Below, piece by piece: positions 1 to 7,625 of a DNA stretch of 23,912 bases; the first letter of the stretch is position 1; every line of letters starts with the position of its first letter. The stretch comes from MWDF01 sp964577435. GTDB taxonomy: Bacteria; Bacillota; DTU025; MWDF01. Under the pieces are notes generated by a model that had not been told where the DNA came from, ran no database searches, and was given only the letters and a program-made list of their open reading frames with translations. Where the stretch lies: positions 1 through 23,912 of the forward strand of contig CAZNZD010000019.1 of NCBI GenBank assembly GCA_964577435.1, written 5' to 3'. The position numbers and the translations under genes were made by a program.

Positions 1-386
1 TACCCCTCGTGGATATGATGTGCTACCTGATATTCTTCTTCATGATTTTCACGTCCTTCAGGACGAACACGACTGGCATGCCACTTGAGCTGCCAAGGGC
101 GGCAACTCCTCAGGAGCTGGCGTCCGAGATAGTAATCGTGTCGGCGGATTCCGAGGGGGGCCTGTTCGTCGGCGAGGAGAGGGTGGACATAGGCTCCATC
201 CCGGACAAGGTCAAGGAGGCCCTACAGAAGGACCCGGAGGAGCTCTTCGCCATAAAGGCAGACAAGTCCGTCACCTATGAGAACCTCATCGCGATAGTCG
301 ATGCGATACGCCTGGGCGGCGGCGTGCATCTTGCGCTTGCAGTGGAAAGGGGCTCATCCTCAGGGTCAGGAGGACCAGTACGATGA
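1..386 (+). CDS. exbD: ExbD/TolR-family biopolymer transport protein (5' end outside the window)
   Basis: This is the C-terminal part of an ExbD/TolR protein. Reading starts in frame at base 3. The first visible residues, PLVDMM, followed by a hydrophobic helix (YLIFFFMIF), match the single N-terminal membrane helix of the family. They include the conserved membrane aspartate that carries protons in ExbD. The rest is a periplasmic domain of about 100 residues. Family members are about 135-140 aa, so only some 10-15 residues are missing and an internal start codon is not the true start. ExbD works with ExbB (expected just upstream) to couple the proton gradient to TonB. The next gene is TonB-like and overlaps by four bases (ATGA), which favours ExbD over TolR. 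The Gly/Ser-rich tail after about residue 115 is unremarkable. Confidence 0.85.
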   Translation, partial: PLVDMMCYLIFFFMIFTSFRTNTTGMPLELPRAATPQELASEIVIVSADSEGGLFVGEERVDIGSIPDKVKEALQKDPEELFAIKADKSVTYENLIAIVDAIRLGGGVHLALAVERGSSSGSGGPVR

Positions 387-1204
387 CTAACGGGGGCAAG
401 TCCGGCAACATACTGGCGATTCTCGCGTCAGTGGGGCTTCATGCCCTTCTCCTTCTCATACCCTGGCAGCCTGCGGCAAGCATAGACCTCCTGCCCCTTG
501 AGGGCACGGGCGTGGTGGAGCTTGCGGTGCTCCAGCCGGTGAGAGGGGAGACGGATGCGCAAGTACAGCAGAGCCCCGAGCCCGTGGTGGAGCCGGAACC
601 GGCCCAGCCGCAGGCGAAGCCTGAGCCGACTGTAGAGCCGGTCAAGCAGGTTGCGGTGGCGAAGCCCAAGCCGACCGTCGAGAAGCCGACCCCAAACGTA
701 TCCATAAAGCCAGTTACGGAGGCTCCCAAGGCACAACCTCAGGAAGAGGTGGTCACGGCACAGGCCGGAACGGCTGTCGTGCCTGCCACCGAGAGCCAGG
801 GCACAGAGGGGCCGGCAGAGCCAGTGGCCTCCGAGGGCGAACAGACCGAGCAGAAGGCGCCTGAGCCTGCAAGGCCGGCATTTCCAGGCGAAGACCCGAC
901 GGGAGAGGCCATGGTGGCATCAAAGAGGGCGGTGGCCTATCCCAAGGAATCCATGAATTCCTCCTCGGAGGGCACCGTCACCGTTGAAGTGACAGTGAAC
1001 GCCGAGGGGACTATAAGGTCGGTGAGCACCGTCTCCGGCCCGGTCGACGAGTGGATGAGGAAGAACGCCGAGCAGACCATACTTAGATACTGGAGCTTCA
1101 GAAGCGCAGATTGGGCCTATAAGGTGACGATAGAGGTGAGCTTCAGGCTTAAGCCGCTGGCTGAGACGAGCCTTAAGTTCATAGGAGCCTCATTCTTGGA
1201 CTAG
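383..1204 (+). CDS. tonB: TonB-family energy transducer
   Basis: A 273-aa TonB-like protein. Residues 10-28 form the N-terminal membrane anchor. It contains Ser16 and His20 with the S-x3-H spacing of the E. coli TonB anchor, whose His is needed for coupling to ExbB/ExbD. Residues about 55-180 are a Pro/Glu/Lys/Val-rich spacer suited to spanning a periplasm. Residues about 185-258 are a TonB C-terminal domain (YPKES, then EGTVTVEVTV, then ending near the YWSF motif). The start codon overlaps the exbD stop as ATGA, so translation is probably coupled. TonB transmits inner-membrane energy to outer-membrane receptors, so its presence argues for an outer membrane. No receptor gene is in the window, so the substrate cannot be named. 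Confidence 0.85.
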   Translation: MTNGGKSGNILAILASVGLHALLLLIPWQPAASIDLLPLEGTGVVELAVLQPVRGETDAQVQQSPEPVVEPEPAQPQAKPEPTVEPVKQVAVAKPKPTVEKPTPNVSIKPVTEAPKAQPQEEVVTAQAGTAVVPATESQGTEGPAEPVASEGEQTEQKAPEPARPAFPGEDPTGEAMVASKRAVAYPKESMNSSSEGTVTVEVTVNAEGTIRSVSTVSGPVDEWMRKNAEQTILRYWSFRSADWAYKVTIEVSFRLKPLAETSLKFIGASFLD

Positions 1205-1216
1205 GAGGAACCTAGG

Positions 1217-3193
1217 ATGCAAAGACCCAGGATCGCGGCCTTGGCCGCAGCGCTGGCCCTCATCTTGGCGTTTTCCGCGACATCTGCGGGGGCGGCCGGC
1301 ACTGTGTCCATCTCCAATGAATACATAAGGATAACGGTAAACGCCGAGGACGTCGAGACCGGAAGGTTCGGGGTCGAGACCACCGGCGGAGACCCTGAGA
1401 ACCCGGACGATTCCGACCTTTCCCTGATTTACGGCAAGCCCGTCCCGTGGACCAGCTACACTACCATAAGGATCAACGGCGAGGACTGGGTCTTCGGTGG
1501 AAAGGCGTCGAAGAGGGCGGGATCGTCGGGCAAATACGGCGAGGCCGTTGCAAAGCCCGCCGTCAGGGGAAGCTCGATCGTCACTACATACATGCTGGGG
1601 CAGGTGAGGGCCACACAGGACCTGTCATTTGCCAAGAACCAGATGACCGGCTATTTCGACACAGCGAGAATCGCCTATACGCTTAGAAACGAGGGCAGTG
1701 AGCCGGTGAAGGTCGGCTTGAGGCTCATGCTCGACACCATGCTCGGAAGAAACGACGGCGCGCCGCTTAGGGCGGGGGAGGCCACCGTGGAGTCCGACGC
1801 CGGTTTCTCAGGCGCTCAGATACCGGACTTCTGGCAGGCGTTCGATTCGCTCACCGACCCTTCGATAACATCCCAGGCCACTTTGAGGGGGAGGGAGCTT
1901 ACGCCGCCGACAAGGGCGGTCTTCAGCAACTGGGGGGCGTTTGCGGACAACCTGTGGGACATAAGGCTCGTGCCGGGCAGGGACTTCACAAGGGAGGGAG
2001 AGTTCGACCTGGACTCGGCCGCCGCCATGTACTGGGACGAGATCACGGTCCAGCCTGGATCCCAGGTGACCCTCGTCACATACTACGGCCTGGGCGGCAT
2101 AACCGTGGCGCCGGGCGAGCTTTCAATGGGCCTTGCAGTGCCCGCGGAGCTTGAGACGTCGGCCGAGGGCCAGCAGTCGGCGTTCACAGTGATTGCGTAC
2201 ATACAGAACACGGGCAAGGGCCCGGCACTAGACATGAAGGTGTCCATAGAGCTTCCCAGGGGGCTCGAGCTCGTTTCGGCCTCCGATGCGACGAGGATCG
2301 TCGGGGATTTGAAGCAGGGGGCGCTGGTGCAGCTCTCCTGGCAGGTCAGGACGGACGGAAAGACCTTCGGCAGCGTGCCGATAACGGTGAAGGCGGCATC
2401 CTCCAACGCCGCTGGAAACCAAATCACAAGGCAGGTGTCGGTGCTTTCGCCGCCGAGGCTGTCTGTGAGGCTCGTCCAGCCCGATATGATGCCCAAGCAG
2501 GGCGAAGGCCTGAAGGATTCCTATAAGGTGATAATGGTCATAGAGAACATCGGGGATTCCACGGCCTACTGGGCTGAGGCGGCGCTCGAGCTTACAGGCG
2601 CCAGGCTCCTTCCCGGGGACACATCGCTCAAGCTTCTGGGGCATTTCGCCCCTTCGCAGCCCTATGAGGTGGTCTGGCACATGCTTCCACTGTCCGGCTC
2701 GCAGGCCATACAGATGAAGGGGCGCGCCCAGGCCTCAAACGCAAAGCAGGTGATCGTCCAGTCGGCCGCCTCGGCACCGGTCGCCGAAAGGCTGATAGAG
2801 CTCAAGATCGGGTCCTTCGCGGACGGCTACATAGAGGCGAGGGTGGAAGCCCTGCGCCTTTCCGGCGTCGCAAGGGTGGAGTTCGACCTCGTCTGGGAGG
2901 GCGATGCGCTGGAGCTTCTGGGAAGAAAGCCTCTATCGGCGGGCCCTCTGATGCTCCTTCCTGACGGCACGTCCCCGGGGCTTTCCGAAGGAAGCGTCCA
3001 GGGGAAGGCGATCAGGTCGATAAGGTGCTCCTTCCTTCCTGGAGGGGAGCCGACGGGTACTCTCGTCAACGTGGACTTCAGCATAAAAGGGCCCGGCAAG
3101 ATGACCATATCCATGCAGAACGTCAAGGCATACGACGCCGCAGGCAGGCAGCTGGGAGTGCTCAGCGACGGGCTGAAGGCGGTAATCAAATAG
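1217..3193 (+). CDS. Exported multidomain protein with cohesin-like C-terminal domain, function unknown
   Basis: A 658-aa protein with a clear Sec signal peptide (residues 1-27, ending near SAGAAG). I do not recognise the N-terminal half as a named family. It looks all-beta, beginning near VSISNEYIRITVN. Residues about 305-520 hold two repeats resembling the CARDB/DUF11-type immunoglobulin-like folds seen in surface proteins. Residues about 524-658 (GYIEARVEALRLSGVARVEF onward) resemble a cohesin-type domain, with an amphipathic strand opening and a late VNVDFSI strand. This assignment is by eye and tentative. An AGGAGG ribosome-binding site overlaps the tonB stop, and the gene lies 12 bases after tonB and 18 bases before the SLH gene. 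A role in the periplasm or at the surface alongside the TonB and SLH proteins is inferred. No catalytic motif was seen. Confidence 0.75.
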   Translation: MQRPRIAALAAALALILAFSATSAGAAGTVSISNEYIRITVNAEDVETGRFGVETTGGDPENPDDSDLSLIYGKPVPWTSYTTIRINGEDWVFGGKASKRAGSSGKYGEAVAKPAVRGSSIVTTYMLGQVRATQDLSFAKNQMTGYFDTARIAYTLRNEGSEPVKVGLRLMLDTMLGRNDGAPLRAGEATVESDAGFSGAQIPDFWQAFDSLTDPSITSQATLRGRELTPPTRAVFSNWGAFADNLWDIRLVPGRDFTREGEFDLDSAAAMYWDEITVQPGSQVTLVTYYGLGGITVAPGELSMGLAVPAELETSAEGQQSAFTVIAYIQNTGKGPALDMKVSIELPRGLELVSASDATRIVGDLKQGALVQLSWQVRTDGKTFGSVPITVKAASSNAAGNQITRQVSVLSPPRLSVRLVQPDMMPKQGEGLKDSYKVIMVIENIGDSTAYWAEAALELTGARLLPGDTSLKLLGHFAPSQPYEVVWHMLPLSGSQAIQMKGRAQASNAKQVIVQSAASAPVAERLIELKIGSFADGYIEARVEALRLSGVARVEFDLVWEGDALELLGRKPLSAGPLMLLPDGTSPGLSEGSVQGKAIRSIRCSFLPGGEPTGTLVNVDFSIKGPGKMTISMQNVKAYDAAGRQLGVLSDGLKAVIK

Positions 3194-3211
3194 CTTACCG
3201 GAGGTGCCATT

Positions 3212-5410
3212 ATGTTTCTTAGAAAAGGCCGCATGACAATCGTATTGAGCTTGATGCTGGTAGTGCTGGTCGGTTTCGGCGGGCTTGCGGCGCCCGTGCT
3301 CACGGACGTGAGCAAGGACCACTGGGCCTACCAGGCGGTCCTCGGACTAGTGGACAAGGGCTATCTCAGCGTGTACAACGACGGCTCCTTCAGGGGAGAC
3401 GAGCCGGTGAGCAGATACCTCCTTGCCTTCGTCGTCGCAAAGATGCTGACTGACCTTGAGAAGGGGACGGTCAGCGCGACAGATGAGGACATGTCGGTGC
3501 TCAGGCAGGTCGCAAACGAACTGAGAGGCGAGCTCGTGCCCCTTATAGCCGCACTTGACACAAGGGTAAGGGCAGTGGAGGCGTCCACCTCTGATTCCGC
3601 CAAGGCGATGACGGCGGAAAGGCAGGAGCGCAAGGCCGAGGCGGCAAGCATACTAAGCGAGCTTGAGGGCCAGGCGAAGCTCGTTGTGGGCCTGGGAGCC
3701 TCGATGGGCAAGGTGGAGACCAAGGTAACCGAGCTCGAAAGGGCGATGGTGGCTGAGGCCGCAGCCGAAAAGAAGCTCATAGACGCCCTGAAGGCGGAAA
3801 ACGACGCCGAGAGGCTGGTATCCGAGGCGAACAAGGCCGCCACGAACACCAACAAGCAAGAGATAGAGGCGATGAAGCTGACCCTGGAGGCGAACAGGAA
3901 GGCGACCGAGGCCGCAATCGCTGGCCTTGCGAAGGCGCAGTCAGATACTCAAGCGTCCGTAGCTAGCCTGGATGCCGAGCTGGAAGCGCTCAGGAAGGCG
4001 CTTTCGGACGATATCGGAAGGTCGGTGGCTGAACTTTCCAAGGCTTTGAGCGAGGAGGCCGCCCAAAGGAAGAAGCTGGAGCAGGAGGGCGTGGAGAACC
4101 TGGCCGCCGCACTGGCTGCCGTGAAATCCGCGCAGGACGCGGAGGCTGCCGCCGGACGGGCGCTAATCGAGCAGGTAAGGAAGGAAGGCTCTGACGGAAG
4201 GGCGGCCATAACCGCATCCGTGGAGCAGCTGAGAAAGGCGCAGGAGTCCACCGACGCCAGAGTCGATGCCGTGAACAAGGAGCTAACCCTGATTAAAGGC
4301 GCCCTCGGCCAGGACATAGAGAAGGCGGTGCAGGAGCTGTCGGGGTATCTTGACAGGGAGAGCCAGGGCCGCAAGGAGCTCGAGGCGAAGCTCGCAGCGC
4401 TTGAGGCGGGCACGAAGGAAAGCCTGGATTCGGCCATAGAGCAGCTTAGGCAGTGGGCCGAAGAGCAGCATTCTATGATGGCCGGCGAATTCGACGCAAA
4501 GCTGGGCGAGGTAAGCTCTGCATCTTCAAAGCAGGTCGAGGAGCTCTCCGCCGATGTGTTCGCAAAGATCGAAGAGGCGGGAAGGAAGGCCGACTCGGAG
4601 CTTGCCGCCGCGGTTGAGGCCCTTAAGGCCTACTCGGATGAGGAGACCAGGGTGAGGATACTGGCTGACGACCAGATGTATGCTAAGCTTGCCGAGCTAG
4701 ACGCTGCCCTCGGGGCAGACCTGGAGAAGTCCGTGGTCGGGGTGATGGCTGCCCTGGATGCGCAGAAGGCGGCGGGCTCGCAGGCCCAGGCGGCAGCAGA
4801 TGCCAAGCTTGTCTCGGAGATATCCAAGCTGAAGGCGCTTCTAAGCTCGGAGGACGATTCGACGAGGTCGATGGTGCTAAGAAACGTCATCGACCTGCAG
4901 AACAGGGATTCCGAACTGGAGAAGTCGATTGCGGAGCTCAGGGTGCTGATGGATGAGGCAAGGCTCAGCATCACGCAGATAAAGGACAGGATTGGCGCCG
5001 CGGAGTCAAGGCTTACGAAGCTCGAGGGAAGCGTCGACATACTGAAGGCGAACCTAGAGAGCGCAGCGGCCCTCCTTAACTCGGTGAACAGCGAGCTTAG
5101 CAGGCAGAAGGTGCTGCAGGGCACGCTTGAGACAAGGCTTGCGGACCTTACTGCAAGCACCGACGCCAAGTTCAAGAAGCTCGAGAAGGACAGCACGGTC
5201 CTGATGGAAGCGCAGGACATAGCGGCCCAGGAGAGGGAGGCTAAGCTGAACCAGAAGATAACCTCCCTTGAGCAGTCGATAGCCAAGCAGGCCGAGGACT
5301 TCAACGCCAACCTCAAGAAAGCGCAGGGCCTGGGCATAACCGGCCTCGTAATAGGCGCCTTGGGGCTTGTTGTGGGGATAATCGCGATATTCCTGCCTTC
5401 TGCGCCGTAG
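3212..5410 (+). CDS. SLH-domain protein with long coiled coil and C-terminal membrane helix (Omp-alpha-like tether)
   Basis: A 732-aa protein. Residues 1-27 are a signal peptide. Residues about 29-82 are one S-layer homology domain (TDVSKDHWAYQAV, then LVDKGYLSVYNDGSF and EPVSRYL). Residues about 90-690 are almost unbroken Ala/Glu/Lys/Leu heptad-like sequence, which predicts a very long coiled coil. Residues about 705-728 are a hydrophobic helix (GLGITGLVIGALGLVVGIIA). This SLH / rod / C-terminal anchor order is that of Thermotoga Omp-alpha, in which the SLH domain binds the cell wall polymer and the anchor sits in the outer membrane. It differs from OmpM/SlpA, which carry a beta-barrel after a short coil. 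The start is supported by GGAGG seven bases upstream. A structural role is inferred from the architecture. It is the last gene of the exbD-tonB unit. Confidence 0.85.
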   Translation: MFLRKGRMTIVLSLMLVVLVGFGGLAAPVLTDVSKDHWAYQAVLGLVDKGYLSVYNDGSFRGDEPVSRYLLAFVVAKMLTDLEKGTVSATDEDMSVLRQVANELRGELVPLIAALDTRVRAVEASTSDSAKAMTAERQERKAEAASILSELEGQAKLVVGLGASMGKVETKVTELERAMVAEAAAEKKLIDALKAENDAERLVSEANKAATNTNKQEIEAMKLTLEANRKATEAAIAGLAKAQSDTQASVASLDAELEALRKALSDDIGRSVAELSKALSEEAAQRKKLEQEGVENLAAALAAVKSAQDAEAAAGRALIEQVRKEGSDGRAAITASVEQLRKAQESTDARVDAVNKELTLIKGALGQDIEKAVQELSGYLDRESQGRKELEAKLAALEAGTKESLDSAIEQLRQWAEEQHSMMAGEFDAKLGEVSSASSKQVEELSADVFAKIEEAGRKADSELAAAVEALKAYSDEETRVRILADDQMYAKLAELDAALGADLEKSVVGVMAALDAQKAAGSQAQAAADAKLVSEISKLKALLSSEDDSTRSMVLRNVIDLQNRDSELEKSIAELRVLMDEARLSITQIKDRIGAAESRLTKLEGSVDILKANLESAAALLNSVNSELSRQKVLQGTLETRLADLTASTDAKFKKLEKDSTVLMEAQDIAAQEREAKLNQKITSLEQSIAKQAEDFNANLKKAQGLGITGLVIGALGLVVGIIAIFLPSAP

Positions 5411-5432
5411 CCTCAAGGCTGGGAAGCAAGAA

Positions 5433-5460
5433 GAAGCGGGCCGACAAGGCCCGCTTTCTT
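5433..5460 (+). terminator. Intrinsic terminator after the SLH gene, possibly bidirectional
   Basis: The stem AAGCGGGCC (5434-5442) pairs with GGCCCGCTT (5448-5456) around a five-base loop and is followed by TTCTT. On the minus strand the same hairpin is followed by CTTCTTCTT, so it may also stop the convergent cytochrome transcript. Confidence 0.8.
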
Positions 5461-5481
5461 CATTAGCATAAGGCTCGCTGT

Positions 5482-5904
5482 TTACTTGCCCTTCACGCCT
5501 ACCGCCCCGTTTGTGAGGTCGACGCTGTGGCACCATGTGCAGTTGCCGCTGTAGTTCTTCACGAACGCATTGTTCGTTCCGCCCGCGAAGTGCATCTGAT
5601 GTATCACGCCGCCGAGGGTCCCCGCCTTTGCGCCCGCCTTGTGGCAGGTGGCGCAGCCGGCCATGTCGGTGATCATCTTGTCGGTCGCCGCAGGGTGCTT
5701 CTTGTCGGCGATGAGCTTCTTCATGCCGGCAAGGATGGTCGTGTCGCTGTTGCCGGACTTGACGTGGCAATCCAGGCAACCCTTAGGCAGGTCGTCCTTG
5801 GCGTTCACGCCGGGAATCGTCAGGCTGGGCACTGCGGCATAGACCGCAAGCGATGCTACCGCGATGAGCGAAAGCACGAAGGCTACCAATAGAATCTTCT
5901 TCAT
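5482..5904 (-). CDS. Exported tri-haem c-type cytochrome
   Basis: A 140-aa protein starting at MKKILL. This start has AAAGGAGG nine bases upstream. An in-frame upstream ATG would add 21 residues and destroy the signal peptide, so I rejected it. Residues 1-23 are a signal peptide. Three CxxCH haem-c attachment motifs are present: CLDCH (43-47), CATCH (84-88) and CTWCH (122-126). Other histidines (His70 in KKHP and the HQMH pair at 102-105) could be distal axial ligands. The HxxH element between haems recalls the repeats of decahaem surface cytochromes. It probably shuttles electrons in the periplasm or at the surface. No partner oxidoreductase and no haem-maturation gene is adjacent. It is convergent with the SLH gene and divergent from the DUF554 gene, so it looks monocistronic. 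Confidence 0.88.
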   Translation of the reverse strand: MKKILLVAFVLSLIAVASLAVYAAVPSLTIPGVNAKDDLPKGCLDCHVKSGNSDTTILAGMKKLIADKKHPAATDKMITDMAGCATCHKAGAKAGTLGGVIHQMHFAGGTNNAFVKNYSGNCTWCHSVDLTNGAVGVKGK

Positions 5905-5938
5905 TTCCAGTCCTCCTTTCATATGATAAATCAGCATC

Positions 5939-5967
5939 ATTCTAACAAAATTCGAATATATGGGCAA
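5939..5967 (-). promoter_or_regulatory. Promoter of the cytochrome gene
   Basis: On the minus strand, TTGCCC (-35, 5962-5967) and TAGAAT (-10, 5939-5944) are separated by 17 bases. The -10 has five of six consensus bases. It lies about 35 bases upstream of the chosen start. Confidence 0.6.
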
Positions 5968-6012
5968 ATCCCGCCCTAAAGCTAAGACGCCTGGCGAGCT
6001 AGTATGTTCGCA

Positions 6013-6041
6013 TTAAACAAGGACCCGGGCTTTGGTATAAT
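6013..6041 (+). promoter_or_regulatory. Candidate promoter of the DUF554-dapF-...-yprB unit
   Basis: A perfect TATAAT (6036-6041) is preceded by TGG, giving an extended -10 (TGn). The region 17 bases upstream (TTAAAC, 6013-6018) is a poor -35, which an extended -10 can tolerate. The 171-base gap 5905-6075 holds this and the divergent cytochrome promoter. I see nothing else in it. Confidence 0.55.
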
Positions 6042-6075
6042 AATAAAATAGGATTTTCATGCGAAGAGGTGCGAT

Positions 6076-6753
6076 ATGACCGGGACTCTGATGAATACGG
6101 CCACGGTGCTGGCAGGCACCGCGATAGGCCTGATATTGAGAAGCAGGATACCTGAGCAGTTCGGATCCGAGCTAATCAGGGTGATGGGGCTGTTCACACT
6201 GGTAATCGGGCTTAAGAACACCTGGGATTCACCGGAGCTCCTGGTGACCCTGATCTGCGTGGTGCTGGGCACCGTCATCGGCATGCTCCTTAAGCTGGAC
6301 GACAGGTTCAACGGGCTGGGAGACGCCGCCAAGGCGAGGCTGGGCAGGATGGCCGAGGGAAGGTTCACTGAGGGGCTCGTCGCCGCATCCCTTCTGTTCT
6401 GCATCGGTCCGATGACCGTGATGGGCTCAATCGCCGACGGGCTCAGGGGCGACTATTCCATACTTGCCATGAAGTCGGTCATGGACGGCGTCACCTCGAT
6501 GGCCATGGCATCGACCATGGGCATCGGCGTCGGCTTCTCCGCGATCGTAGTCCTCGTCATACAGGGCGCGATCACGCTTACAGCAGGATTCCTCGAGCCG
6601 ATAATGACCGAGCTCATGATAGCCCACATAACCGCGGCCGGCGGGCTCATCCTGATGGGACTGGGCTTCAACCTCTCGCTGAAGGCGGGCATAAAGGCGG
6701 GCAACATGCTGCCCGCCCTGATCGTGGCAGCAGTAGCTGCTGCAATACTTTAG
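6076..6753 (+). CDS. DUF554 family integral membrane protein (YqgA/YdfK-like)
   Basis: A 225-aa hydrophobic protein with about six predicted membrane segments. It begins MTGTLMNTATVLAGTAIGL and ends in a Gly/Ala-rich helix. The pattern is typical of the DUF554 family, and the length is the family's usual one. This includes the Gly-rich first helix, the central FCIGPMTVMGSI and the KSVMDGVTSMAMAS stretch. The family is of uncertain function, though a transport role is often suggested. It is the first gene of the long plus-strand run, 16 bases ahead of dapF, with GAGGTG upstream of the ATG. Nothing in the neighbourhood identifies a substrate. Confidence 0.9.
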   Translation: MTGTLMNTATVLAGTAIGLILRSRIPEQFGSELIRVMGLFTLVIGLKNTWDSPELLVTLICVVLGTVIGMLLKLDDRFNGLGDAAKARLGRMAEGRFTEGLVAASLLFCIGPMTVMGSIADGLRGDYSILAMKSVMDGVTSMAMASTMGIGVGFSAIVVLVIQGAITLTAGFLEPIMTELMIAHITAAGGLILMGLGFNLSLKAGIKAGNMLPALIVAAVAAAIL

Positions 6754-6769
6754 GATTGGCGGTGCTTCG

Positions 6770-7624
6770 ATGAAATTCTACAAGATGCACGGGCTTGGAA
6801 ACGACTTCGTATTCGTGCTGGCGGAAACCTCCGACCTTGCGTCCCTTAGGGAGAGGTCGAAGGAGGTCTGCGACCGCAATTTCGGAGTAGGCGCAGACGG
6901 GCTCATAGCCCTCGTTCCGTCGGACAAGGCGGACCTGAGGATGGTGATCTACAACTCCGACGGCTCCGAGGCGGAGATGTGCGGTAACGCCATAAGGTGC
7001 GCCGCGGTGCTGTGGGCGCAGAGGAGCCCGCACGCCAAGGAGCCCATATCGATAGAGACGCTGAAGGGGATACAGTACTGCACCATTAAGGACAGGTCTG
7101 GGCGGGACTGGAAGGTTACGGTAGACATGGGGGAGCCGGCATTGAAGCCTGAGCTCATACCCGTGAAAGGCCAGGGCGGGGCCGTGATAGACGCGCCTTA
7201 CGAGGCCTCCGGAAGGAAGCTCAGGTTCACCTGCGTGAACATGGGAAACCCGCACGCAGTGGCCTTCGTGGAGGAGACCTCAAGGAAGCTCATGCTTGAG
7301 GCCGGCCCCGCGATGGAGTTCCATCCGGACTTCCCGAGGAAGACGAACGTGGAGTTCGCCCAGATCCTACCCGACGGGGGCATCAGGGTCTTCGTCTGGG
7401 AGAGGGGAGTAGGACCAACGCTTGCATGCGGCAGCGGGGCGTGCGCGGTGGCCGTGGCGGCACACATCTCCGGAAGGGCAGGAAGGGCGAGCAGGATAGA
7501 CCTGCCCGGAGGATCGCTCTACATCGAGTGGAGGGAAGACAACAGGGTGCTTATGACGGGCCCTGCGGCATTCGTGTTCAAAGGCGAGCTCATTGACAGA
7601 TTCGATGAAGGTCAGGAGGGTTAG
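6770..7624 (+). CDS. dapF: Diaminopimelate epimerase
   Basis: A 284-aa DapF. It interconverts LL- and meso-diaminopimelate, the last step before peptidoglycan precursor synthesis or lysine decarboxylation. The two catalytic cysteines are present: Cys71 in EMCGNAIRC and Cys220 in TLACGSGACA. The N-terminal KMHGLGNDFV and the central GNPHAV motif are also diagnostic. The two-fold duplicated epimerase fold has its usual full length. The following gene, LL-diaminopimelate aminotransferase, makes its substrate, so the pair forms a short pathway module. The dapF stop and the dapL start are one base apart, and the dapL ribosome-binding site lies inside the dapF end. Confidence 0.97.
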   Translation: MKFYKMHGLGNDFVFVLAETSDLASLRERSKEVCDRNFGVGADGLIALVPSDKADLRMVIYNSDGSEAEMCGNAIRCAAVLWAQRSPHAKEPISIETLKGIQYCTIKDRSGRDWKVTVDMGEPALKPELIPVKGQGGAVIDAPYEASGRKLRFTCVNMGNPHAVAFVEETSRKLMLEAGPAMEFHPDFPRKTNVEFAQILPDGGIRVFVWERGVGPTLACGSGACAVAVAAHISGRAGRASRIDLPGGSLYIEWREDNRVLMTGPAAFVFKGELIDRFDEGQEG

Positions 7625-7625
7625 C

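Noticed and set aside
4630..5337. Long minus-strand reading frame (235 aa) inside the SLH gene, with others at 3361-3855 and 3949-4437
   Set aside because: They are Ser/Ala/Leu-rich antisense shadows of the coiled-coil gene, without ribosome-binding sites or recognisable domains.
5054..5779. Minus-strand frame of 241 aa spanning the SLH end, the terminator and most of the cytochrome
   Set aside because: It overlaps the cytochrome in another frame, crosses a terminator, and its Arg/Gly/Pro-rich content has no domain. The tri-haem frame is clearly real.
7593..7625. In-frame TTG extension of dapL
   Set aside because: It would overlap dapF by 32 bases and ignore the AGGAGG placed for ATG 7626.
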